Below, in pieces: positions 1 through 5,730 of a stretch of 7,873 nt of DNA. Source of the stretch: UMGS1766 sp963597355 (GTDB lineage: Bacteria; Bacillota; Clostridia; Oscillospirales; Oscillospiraceae); NCBI GenBank assembly GCA_963597355.1, contig CAVBPR010000032.1, forward strand, positions 1 to 7,873, in the 5' to 3' direction. Both the position numbers and the translations under genes were made by a program. The stretch's first letter is position 1. Every line of letters starts with the position of its first letter. The notes under the pieces are model-generated. The model was not told the origin of the DNA. It saw nothing but the letters and a program-made list of their open reading frames with translations, and ran no database searches.

Positions 1-1
1 G

Positions 2-391
2 GAAGCGAGGGAAATCGGAACGCGTAAGATTCATGAAATCTGCAGAGGCGTAGAAGCTTTCTCTGACTGTAAGATCGATGATCAGGTTAAGATAGGCTAC
101 GATGCATGCTTCAATGATCCGGAACTGGTGGACACTCTCACATCTGTCTACAGTGCCGAATTCGGAGAAGACAGCTACTATATAATGGAGGAGCCGCTAA
201 AATTCAGTGAGGACTTCAGTTTCTTCTCCACTGTCACCGGCAAACCGGCCGTGCTGATGTTCTTAAATGCAGGTCATGCAGAAGGTCATGAGAAGGGGGT
301 TCTTCACAATGAAACCTGCACATTCGATGAGAATGCAATGCAGTACGGAATGGCAGCAATGAGCGTCGGAGCACTGGGTGCGCTGAAATAG
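2..391 (+). CDS. M20-family amidohydrolase/peptidase, C-terminal part (5' end outside window)
   Basis: The frame is open from base 2 to a TAG at 389-391, giving the last 129 residues; no internal start is needed because the gene enters from the left. The C-terminus matches the M20 metallo-amidohydrolases (hippurate hydrolase, N-acyl-amino-acid or aminobenzoyl-glutamate hydrolase type). EDFSFF lies at visible residues 70-75, and an LHN...FDE block at 101-110 carries the His (residue 102) that is a metal ligand in this family. The family hydrolyses the amide bond of N-acyl amino acids or small peptides in the cytoplasm using a two-metal centre. The catalytic Asp/Glu and the dimerisation lid lie upstream and are not visible, so the substrate cannot be given. 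A membrane transporter starts 65 bases downstream on the same strand with no terminator between, so the two are probably co-transcribed. Confidence 0.85.
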   Translation, partial: EAREIGTRKIHEICRGVEAFSDCKIDDQVKIGYDACFNDPELVDTLTSVYSAEFGEDSYYIMEEPLKFSEDFSFFSTVTGKPAVLMFLNAGHAEGHEKGVLHNETCTFDENAMQYGMAAMSVGALGALK

Positions 392-456
392 AGATTTCGG
401 CTCAAGAATTTGTAGAGTGTTTGTTTACTACAAGAAGAAAATGAAAGGAGAACGAT

Positions 457-1695
457 ATGACATTCTATAATGCTTTCCTCGCACTGGTTATCGTTGCACT
501 CGCATACGTAATCGGTGAATGGGTTTCCGACCTTTCCAGGGCTTGGATTCCATCCGTGCTGGTAACCGCGATAATTTTCCTGATCGGCTACTGGACGGTC
601 TTTCCGAAGACGCTGTCCGATGATTCCGGACTGTCGGCTTTCGCCGGAACCATCGGTGTCATGCTGTTCATCACCCACATCGGAACAGTTATCAGTCTCA
701 AGCAGCTGATAGAACAATGGAAGACGGTAGTCATCTGTCTCGTCGGACTGGTCGGCATGGTCACGCTGTGCTGGTTCATCTGTCCGCTCGTGATGGATAA
801 GGTTCTGGTTATTGCCGGACTTCCGCCGCTAACCGGCGGTATCGTTGCCGCGCTGACGATGCAGAATGCAGCGACCGCAGCCGGTTATAAAGAAGCCGCA
901 GTATTCGCAATTGCCATGTATTCCGTACAGGGTCTGGCGGGATATCCGATCACCGCACTTTGCCTCCATGCGGAAGGCAAGAAGCTGATTAACGAGTGGA
1001 GCGAAGTCAAGCTGACATTGAGCCAGGCAGAGATCGACAAGATGAAGACCATCGGTCTTTCCACCATCGGTGACGATAGCGATATCAAGAAACCGATTCC
1101 GCCGCTGCCTGCAAGATTCAACACACCGGTATTCATCATCGCAAAGCTGGGTCTGAGCGTATGGATTTCTTCACTGCTGGGACAGGTTGTTACCCAGGTT
1201 CCAACCATCGTGTGGTGTCTAATCGTATCCGTTGTTCTGACCAGACTGGGATTCCTCGATACTAGCTCGCTGTCCAGAGCAAACTCTTACACGATCATCA
1301 TGTTCGCTGCAATGCTGAGCGTATTCTCCGGATTGAAGGACTGCACACCGGCAATGCTTAAGGAACTGATCGTTCCAATGCTGATCATGATTATCATCGG
1401 CGTTGTCGGCATGGGTATTGCTGCATTTGTCATCGCAAAGATCTTCAAGATGGATTTCCCGCTTGCTTTTGCAAATGGACTGACTGCACTGTACGGATTC
1501 CCGTGCGATGCGATTATCACCGAGAATACATGCAACTCTCTGACAGATGATCCGGATGAAAGAGGATATCTGATGAGCAAGATGTTCCCATCGATGGTTG
1601 TTGGCGGATTCGTTACGGTAACCATTACATCGGTAATTTTCGCCGGATATTTCGCAACATTGCTGGCAGGAAGTGTAACCTTCGCCGTTAGTTAG
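457..1695 (+). CDS. Polytopic membrane transporter, GltS-like (ESS-type fold), substrate unknown
   Basis: A 412-residue, highly hydrophobic protein starting at ATG 457, with GAAAGGAG at 443-450 in front. It has about ten or more membrane segments in two halves, separated by a charged cytoplasmic-looking loop at about residues 170-215 (KKLINEWSEVKL... to PIPPLPARFNTP). Each half ends in a small-residue re-entrant-like segment: PPLTGGIVAALTMQNAATAA in the first half and FANGLTALYGFPCDAI in the second. These sit where GltS sodium/glutamate symporters carry GGHGT-like and GHxGFGLG-like loops, and the length is close to the roughly 400 residues of GltS. The similarity is judged by eye from memory; the GltS loop signatures themselves are not conserved, so glutamate should not be assumed. 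The upstream M20 hydrolase suggests uptake or exchange of an acyl-amino acid, peptide or carboxylate. Alternatives are another ion-transporter-superfamily carrier or an uncharacterised membrane family. Confidence 0.72.
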   Translation: MTFYNAFLALVIVALAYVIGEWVSDLSRAWIPSVLVTAIIFLIGYWTVFPKTLSDDSGLSAFAGTIGVMLFITHIGTVISLKQLIEQWKTVVICLVGLVGMVTLCWFICPLVMDKVLVIAGLPPLTGGIVAALTMQNAATAAGYKEAAVFAIAMYSVQGLAGYPITALCLHAEGKKLINEWSEVKLTLSQAEIDKMKTIGLSTIGDDSDIKKPIPPLPARFNTPVFIIAKLGLSVWISSLLGQVVTQVPTIVWCLIVSVVLTRLGFLDTSSLSRANSYTIIMFAAMLSVFSGLKDCTPAMLKELIVPMLIMIIIGVVGMGIAAFVIAKIFKMDFPLAFANGLTALYGFPCDAIITENTCNSLTDDPDERGYLMSKMFPSMVVGGFVTVTITSVIFAGYFATLLAGSVTFAVS

Positions 1696-1730
1696 AGAGA
1701 GATGTTTATCCATTCATAGATTTACGCAGA

Positions 1731-1760
1731 GAGAGGAGGCGCTACAGTGCCTCCTCTCTT
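1731..1760 (+). terminator. Hairpin terminator after the transporter gene
   Basis: GAGAGGAGGC (1731-1740) pairs perfectly with GCCTCCTCTC (1749-1758) around an 8-base loop, and one A-T pair extends it. Only TT follows directly, so on its own it is a weak intrinsic terminator. A second hairpin with a good T run lies 17 bases further on, and together they probably end the amidohydrolase-transporter transcript. Confidence 0.7.
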
Positions 1761-1761
1761 G

Positions 1762-1795
1762 CTGTATAACAGAAAACCCCGCGTTAAACGCGGGG
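1762..1795. repeat. 34-base direct repeat, left copy
   Basis: Identical over 34 bases to 4357-4390 in the same orientation. It begins CTGTATAACAG and ends with the CCCCGCG/CGCGGGG hairpin. Bases on either side differ (ATGGTTTT follows here, TTTAGTGA follows the other copy). The two copies bracket the minus-strand two-gene operon. It could be the footprint of an insertion or a dispersed intergenic terminator-type repeat. Confidence 0.9.
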
Positions 1796-1807
1796 ATGGT
1801 TTTTTTA
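1773..1807. terminator. Bidirectional terminator between convergent genes
   Basis: CCCCGCG (1777-1783) pairs with CGCGGGG (1789-1795); the stem can extend to nine pairs on paper but needs a 3-5 base loop. On the plus strand it is followed after four bases by a T run at about 1799-1806. On the minus strand the hairpin is followed by TTTT (complement of 1773-1776). The TAA stop of the minus-strand AlbA_2-ATPase gene (1805-1807) falls inside the plus-strand T run, so one hairpin can serve both converging transcripts. The core is part of a 34-base direct repeat. Confidence 0.82.
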
Positions 1808-3244
1808 TTCTTTTGGTGATATAAACTTATATTTACCCTTTCCAAAGCCGCTGACAGGCTCAATCAAATCCGCATTTTTCAGTTTTGTAATGAGATTGCC
1901 TGCGGCAGTAACGGAATCCTTTGTGATAGCAGCGATGTCGGAGCGACCAAACACACCATCAACGCCCATATTGGCAAATACCGCTTTTGCCTTTGCAATC
2001 GTACCTTGGCTTGCGTTCAGCCGATCAATCGCAACCTCAATCGCAACATTTTCGTCCTCAATCGTAACCTTGCTTGCGGTTGCAGCGGTTCCGTAATTTA
2101 GATTATAGAGTGTAACTTGAAAAGAACTGGCATCCGAATAGAATTTAGGCTCCAGCTCGTCGCGGTAATTGTGAGCGGCGCGGTAGGTCTCCGTGATTTT
2201 CTTAAAGCCGCTGCCCTGACGCTCCATATAACCCAGCCGTCCGAAAATATCTGCAAGGATGGGGTTGCGGCGCGTGGAGGAAATGCTGGCCAGATCCCGC
2301 TCCTGTATCCGCGTGCCATCTGCCATACCGCCGGGAGAATATATGGTAAGGCGGTCATCGTAAATGTCGATATGAACCTCGCTGCCCAAGATCAAATAAT
2401 CCCGATGGATCAGTGCATTGACAAGCGCCTCAAAAACGCTCCGCTCGCAGTAGTCGGGCATCTCAACACGAGAATCGGCGGTTTTCTTCCAGCGCGTTTT
2501 CATATTCCGCTTGACAAAGCTGACGCCCTCATTGAGCAGAATAATCAGGCTGCCAGAGTATTCCGCGCTGTCAAGTGCATCTACCATGCCGCCGCTTTTA
2601 TCAAGGCCGTTCCAGCGTGTGCAGAACAGGCGGGAATGTCGGATGGGAGAGTCATCTGCAAGCAAAGCGCCTGCATTGGTCAGCTTGCCGTGTTCGTCCC
2701 GCATATCGAAGGAATCGAACAGCTTTTCTTCCATGCTGTTGCCTGTCCAGGCCTTGTACCGTTCGCGCAGCTTGGAAAAAGCGTAATCCTTGAAATCATA
2801 CTCGGAGACCAGTTCGTCATAGGTGCGGTGCATCCCCTTGAGAATCAGTTGATTCAGTACATAGGACGGGGCGATCACACTTTCATTGCCGATGCGGATA
2901 TACGCCTCCATAATGCCGTCTGCTTTGTAGTAATACGGTGTGGAGCGCCCTGCGGACACAGACAGCACAAGAATATCCTTGTTGTCCTCCCGTTCTGGTG
3001 CGAGGATAAAACTCGGATAAGGCGTGATACGCTCTTTGATCAACCGGCTGATCGCCTCCGCATCGGTCTGTGCCTCAGCTAAACCGACAGCATTTCTGTC
3101 ATTATCAATCCCAAAAAACAGTGTGCCGCCAATGCCGTTTGCAAAGGCACTGACGCTTTTGAGCCAGCTTTTTGGCTTCTTTACCTCCAGCGCGACCTTG
3201 AAATCACATTCGGTCGTTTCTGCGATCCAGCGGTCAATCATCAT
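1805..3244 (-). CDS. AlbA_2 (Schlafen-type) domain plus GHKL ATPase, COG2865-like putative transcriptional regulator
   Basis: The chosen start is ATG at 3244-3242, giving 479 residues. The frame stays open further upstream, but that part overlaps the zinc-finger gene and has no recognisable domain, and the conserved region begins right after this ATG. AGGA lies eight bases upstream. Residues about 10-127 form an AlbA_2 domain (ECDFK at 12-16, then SAFANGIGG at 32-40 and FFGIDND). A GHKL-type ATPase follows, with N-box EALVNALIHRDY at 272-283, SPGG at 303-306, RRNPILADIF at 325-334 and RQGSGFKK at 342-349. The tail (about 414-479) resembles a winged helix. Family members are annotated as RecG-like or ATP-binding putative regulators; biochemical roles are mostly unknown and some relatives occur in defence contexts. 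The start overlaps the upstream stop by 11 bases (ATGATGATTGA), indicating translational coupling. Family assignment is firm; function is not. Confidence 0.88.
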   Translation of the reverse strand: MMIDRWIAETTECDFKVALEVKKPKSWLKSVSAFANGIGGTLFFGIDNDRNAVGLAEAQTDAEAISRLIKERITPYPSFILAPEREDNKDILVLSVSAGRSTPYYYKADGIMEAYIRIGNESVIAPSYVLNQLILKGMHRTYDELVSEYDFKDYAFSKLRERYKAWTGNSMEEKLFDSFDMRDEHGKLTNAGALLADDSPIRHSRLFCTRWNGLDKSGGMVDALDSAEYSGSLIILLNEGVSFVKRNMKTRWKKTADSRVEMPDYCERSVFEALVNALIHRDYLILGSEVHIDIYDDRLTIYSPGGMADGTRIQERDLASISSTRRNPILADIFGRLGYMERQGSGFKKITETYRAAHNYRDELEPKFYSDASSFQVTLYNLNYGTAATASKVTIEDENVAIEVAIDRLNASQGTIAKAKAVFANMGVDGVFGRSDIAAITKDSVTAAGNLITKLKNADLIEPVSGFGKGKYKFISPKE

Positions 3245-4267
3245 TCTCACCGTCCTGTCTCTTATTCTTCCCTCTGCTTTTATAGACATTATACTGATTC
3301 TTGCACCGGGCGCTGCAAAATGCGGAGTTGGCCCGGCTGCCGAGGAATACCTTCTGGCAGTGCTTGCACAGCCGCAGCGGTTTTGCATCGTCCACCAGCA
3401 TGAAGCTGAACATCATCTGGATGCCCAGCAGCAGCGAATGGAAGTCCCAATAGATGGTCGGTTTCTCCAGCAGCTCAATATGATAACTGGGCGCAATGCC
3501 GCCGAAGGCAGTCATGGCCTTGCGGTAGAGATTTCTTGTATCCTCGTCAATGCTGTCGTAGTCGTTATAGTACAAAATAGAGGTGGTCAGCGTAAACGCC
3601 CAATCCTTGAACTGCTGTGCTACCCAGTCATAAGGTTCGGCATATTCCCGCTGAAAGTTCATGTTCTTCGCCATCGGCTCATCCATGAAGGTCATGGTCA
3701 GGGCAATCATCATATTATCCCCGGAAACATTCCAACTGGATTCCACGCCTTTTTTCACTACATCCAATTTGTCGAAGGGATAGAATAGCGCAAGATAATC
3801 CTCTGTCGCCATGCTTTCTTCCTTGATGAAGTGATTTTTTGGCAGATACACCGCTTCATAATCCATGAAGGACGGCGTGGTGGGCAGTGCCGTCATCAGC
3901 CCCAACAGACCGTAATGGTTCACAAAGGCCAGAATTGCCTTTTCCACCACATCCTCCGACCTNNNNNNNNNNNNNNNNNNNNNNNNNNNNNNNNNNNNNN
4001 NNNNNNNNNNAGCCCCAACATACCGTAATGGTTCACAAAGGCCAGAATTGCCTTTTCCACCACATCCTCCGACCTGCGGTTCATCATCAGCATCCCCACA
4101 TTCAACGCTTCAAGAACCATCTCGGAGGACTCCTTCAGCGGGTTATAGATGTCGGGCTTTGCCGTCTTTTCCGGTGTGATATAGCGTTTTCCGTCCTTGC
4201 CACTCTTGATCTCATAGCGGTCATACCGCGCCCAATGGGAACGGGACTGCGCAAACAGATTGTTCAT
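3234..4267 (-). CDS. CGNR-like zinc-finger protein, one gene interrupted by an artefactual N gap
   Basis: Starts at ATG 4267-4265 behind GAGAGGA (4282-4276) and ends at TGA 3236-3234. As printed, the N run and a frame change split it. If the duplicated 65-base flanks of the gap are merged (113 bases removed) it becomes one 306-residue frame. The C-terminus holds Cys263-x2-Cys266-x13-Cys280-x3-Cys284 in the setting LCKHCQKVF...FCSARCKNQYN, much like the CGNR zinc finger; a basic then acidic tail follows. The preceding 260 residues are mixed alpha-helical, with many Tyr, Met and Trp, and match no domain I can name; by analogy with ABATE-CGNR proteins they could bind a ligand or stress signal. 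A role as a nucleic-acid-binding regulator or sensor for the coupled ATPase is inference. No signal peptide or membrane segment is seen. Confidence 0.8.
3898..4075. other. Assembly gap (48 N) flanked by a 65-base duplicated contig end
   Basis: The N run covers 3963-4010. The 65 bases before it (3898-3962) equal the 65 bases after it (4011-4075) except at 3908 (G) versus 4021 (T). The offset is 113 bases, which is 2 modulo 3 and explains the apparent frame shift in the zinc-finger gene. Protein reading ends in HYGMLG from the right contig, and the left contig contains HYGLLG followed by the rest of the protein. The simplest reading is two overlapping contig ends that were scaffolded instead of merged. 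Confidence 0.92.
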
Positions 4268-4317
4268 GACGCTGTTCCTCTCAATTCGTAATCTATCTAT
4301 ATATTAACCATATTACT

Positions 4318-4346
4318 ATTGTATCAACCGTCCTTGGCATCGTCAA
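4318..4346 (-). promoter_or_regulatory. Sigma-70/sigma-A-type promoter of the minus-strand operon
   Basis: On the minus strand, TTGACG (4346-4341) and TACAAT (4323-4318) are separated by exactly 17 bases, very near the housekeeping consensus. The start codon of the zinc-finger gene is about 50 bases downstream. No other promoter is seen before the AlbA_2-ATPase gene, which fits a two-gene transcript. Confidence 0.85.
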
Positions 4347-4356
4347 GGGCGGCTTT

Positions 4357-4390
4357 CTGTATAACAGAAAACCCCGCGTTAAACGCGGGG
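4357..4390. repeat. 34-base direct repeat with hairpin, right copy
   Basis: Identical to 1762-1795. The hairpin is CCCCGCG (4372-4378) with CGCGGGG (4384-4390). On the minus strand it is followed by TTTT, so it could stop transcripts entering the cassette from the HIRAN side; on the plus strand only TTTAG follows. It sits just upstream of the minus-strand promoter. The CTGT-ATA-ACAG motif at its left end extends here to a 7-base inverted repeat (4354-4370). Confidence 0.88.
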
Positions 4391-4489
4391 TTTAGTGAAC
4401 GCTATGCGTTTGACCAGAACTTCTCCAAGCGATAGGATAAAGATATGGAAAAATAATTTCCCGTTGCACCTTCGCTTGCCCGAAAGCTA

Positions 4490-4518
4490 TTTCATTTCGT
4501 TTTGTCCCATGATAGAAT
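4490..4518 (+). promoter_or_regulatory. Possible promoter of the HIRAN gene
   Basis: TAGAAT at 4513-4518 is preceded by TG at 4510-4511, an extended -10 element. Seventeen bases upstream lies TTTCAT (4490-4495), a poor -35. This would give a leader of about 110 bases before the ATG at 4638. The call rests mainly on the extended -10 match. Confidence 0.45.
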
Positions 4519-4637
4519 CACAGCGAATTAAGAAGGAATGTAGATAAGAGAAGGCGGATCGGAAGCACAAGCGTTACACTTGGCAGCTTCTGTGGAAGAT
4601 TTGGTCAAAAGCAAAATTCATCGAAAGGAGGATTCCG

Positions 4638-5231
4638 ATGAGCAGAATTTATTTCACAATTACAGGCACGAAATACAGATACGGTTCTGATTTCTTCCGA
4701 AAGGGCGATAAGGTAAAGCTGGTCAAAGAACCGGATAATCAATATGACAATGAGGCTATTCGCGTCGAAGTGGAGGGCTTGGGTCTGGTCGGCTATGTAG
4801 CCAACAGCGTATATACCGTTCTGGGGGACAGCTATAGCGCCGGACGAATCTACGATCGCATCGGTTATGTAGCCGGTGGCAAGGTTGTGGCGGTTCTGCC
4901 GCAGGGTGTAATCTGCAAACTTCGGAAGAAGGACGTGTTCCCAACGATGGATGAATTCTACGAGGATCTTGTGAATGACATCGAGGATGTCACGGACGAT
5001 TATGAGAATTCTGAGGATTCCGATGATGAAGATGCATTGGGTAATACCTCCAAACGAACATTTCACCGGGATCACCTGGACGAACTGGACGATGCGTACG
5101 AATCCAAGCTCCACAGTGCTTTGAAGGAATATGGAAAGAGGTATGCGAACAAGAAGTACGACACCAATCCGATGATCGAGATTCTGAAGAATACAGCCAT
5201 GGGAGACTGTGGCATGGATGGCGGAGAATGA
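4638..5231 (+). CDS. Stand-alone HIRAN-domain protein
   Basis: A 197-residue protein starting at ATG 4638, with AAAGGAGG at 4624-4631 six bases before it. Residues about 3-95 form a HIRAN domain: FTITGTKYR at the start, the diagnostic EPDNQYDNEAI at 31-41, and VGYVAN at 51-56. In HLTF/Rad5 helicases this domain binds DNA 3' ends, and free-standing bacterial copies are thought to bind nucleic acid or damaged DNA. A very acidic linker (about 109-132, with ENSEDSDDED) follows, then a charged, probably helical tail (about 140-185). No helicase or nuclease domain is attached. It is transcribed away from the zinc-finger/AlbA_2 operon and closed by its own terminator, so it is probably a one-gene unit. 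Domain call is good; the cellular role is unknown. Confidence 0.85.
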   Translation: MSRIYFTITGTKYRYGSDFFRKGDKVKLVKEPDNQYDNEAIRVEVEGLGLVGYVANSVYTVLGDSYSAGRIYDRIGYVAGGKVVAVLPQGVICKLRKKDVFPTMDEFYEDLVNDIEDVTDDYENSEDSDDEDALGNTSKRTFHRDHLDELDDAYESKLHSALKEYGKRYANKKYDTNPMIEILKNTAMGDCGMDGGE

Positions 5232-5367
5232 TCATCGTGTCGGTGCATGAATGGTATTTTCAAAAATAAGTATCTCCTTTCTTTGATATGCCGACGGCGG
5301 CCGTTTCTTTGAAGCGATGACTGACGATTGTTTCATGGGCGGACGTCGGAAAAGGTATCCTGAGGGT

Positions 5368-5402
5368 GGATGCGCAGAGAGAAACTCTGTGCATCCTTTT
5401 TT
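5368..5402 (+). terminator. Strong intrinsic terminator downstream of the HIRAN gene
   Basis: GGATGCGCAGAG (5368-5379) pairs with CTCTGTGCATCC (5385-5396), twelve pairs with one G-U, around loop AGAAA. TTTTTT follows at 5397-5402, then CC and another T run. It lies 137 bases after the HIRAN stop codon and isolates that unit from the downstream operon. Confidence 0.92.
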
Positions 5403-5625
5403 CCTTTTTTGGATCTTTGCTAAATGGTGTTGATGAAGAATGAAACAGAATCCGGATCGGGAATCCAATCTGCGTGTTGAATGGGTGGCGTTGCGATATA
5501 TCTGTAATGTCGAAAAGGCGTAAATTTCTACATTATGTAGCCCGCAGAGGCTTTCATTGGAGAGCGTTATTTTGTCGGATGAAATTCGGTCACAAGTCCG
5601 TCAAAAAATGTGAAGAAAAGTTCAT

Positions 5626-5654
5626 ATTGCATATTGCATTTTGCAATATGCAAT
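5626..5654. promoter_or_regulatory. 13-base inverted repeat, probable operator of the oxidoreductase operon
   Basis: ATTGCATATTGCA (5626-5638) is the exact reverse complement of TGCAATATGCAAT (5642-5654), with TTT between. It is AT-rich, has no T run after it, and covers the -35 element and most of the spacer of the promoter at 5634-5662, which is the usual place for a repressor site. The TTGCA motif recurs inside each arm. I do not recognise a specific regulator family from the motif. Confidence 0.75.
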
Positions 5655-5662
5655 GCTACAAT
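5634..5662 (+). promoter_or_regulatory. Promoter of the flavoprotein/ferredoxin operon
   Basis: TTGCAT (5634-5639), a 17-base spacer, then TACAAT (5657-5662) with an extended -10 TG at 5654-5655. This predicts a leader of roughly 60 bases before the ATG at 5731. The promoter and the inverted repeat overlap almost completely, so binding of a dimer there should block RNA polymerase. Confidence 0.75.
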
Positions 5663-5730
5663 CTAGATACACAATCCGGATAAGTAATAGAAGTTGTTTC
5701 GTTACATAATCGAAAGAGAGGTTTGCAAGA

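Larger units (their letters stand above)
4268..4637. other. Divergent intergenic region between the minus-strand operon and the HIRAN gene
   Basis: This 370-base stretch holds no convincing gene. It contains the minus-strand promoter (4318-4346), a small inverted repeat TTTCTGT/ACAGAAA at 4354-4370, the right copy of the 34-base repeat with its hairpin (4357-4390), a possible plus-strand promoter for the HIRAN gene (4490-4518), and that gene's ribosome site (4624-4631). The part between about 4391 and 4489 shows nothing I can identify. Confidence 0.7.
5232..5730. other. Intergenic region between the HIRAN gene and the oxidoreductase operon
   Basis: These 499 bases hold no convincing gene; the longest open frame (5474-5683) has no ribosome site and an implausible, Cys- and Arg-rich sequence. 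They contain a strong terminator (5368-5402), a short palindrome CTACAT-T-ATGTAG (5528-5540), the large palindrome with overlapping promoter (5626-5662), and the ribosome site AGAGAGG (5715-5721) for the flavoprotein gene. I recognise no riboswitch, tRNA or small RNA in the remainder. Confidence 0.65.

Noticed and set aside
410..433. TTGTAG...CTACAA inverted repeat between amidohydrolase and transporter genes
   Set aside because: Only six-base arms with a 12-base spacer, no T run and no clear promoter; can arise by chance.
2117..3082. Long plus-strand open frame opposite the ATPase gene
   Set aside because: It is antisense to a clear conserved gene, has no domain I recognise and no ribosome site; its openness follows from the codon use of the real gene.
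3245..3388. N-terminal extension of the ATPase frame up to 3388
   Set aside because: It overlaps the zinc-finger coding region, is Cys/Ala/Arg-rich shadow sequence, and a well-placed ATG at 3244 with AGGA upstream begins right before the AlbA_2 domain.
4393..4434. Short coding-like stretch reading SERYAFDQNFSKR then stop
   Set aside because: Possible remnant of a lost gene, but thirteen residues are too few to support a pseudogene call.
5291..5349. CCGACG/CGTCGG pairing before the terminator, as a possible structured RNA leader
   Set aside because: Six pairs across a 47-base loop, no known riboswitch core, and the next gene is over 300 bases beyond the terminator.
5373..5382. Ten bases CGCAGAGAGA shared with 1725-1734 as another element boundary
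   Set aside because: Low-complexity purine-rich 10-mer lying in hairpin arms; the surrounding bases do not match.
5474..5683. Possible 69-residue plus-strand small gene
   Set aside because: No ribosome site, unlikely composition, and it runs through the palindrome and promoter of the next operon.
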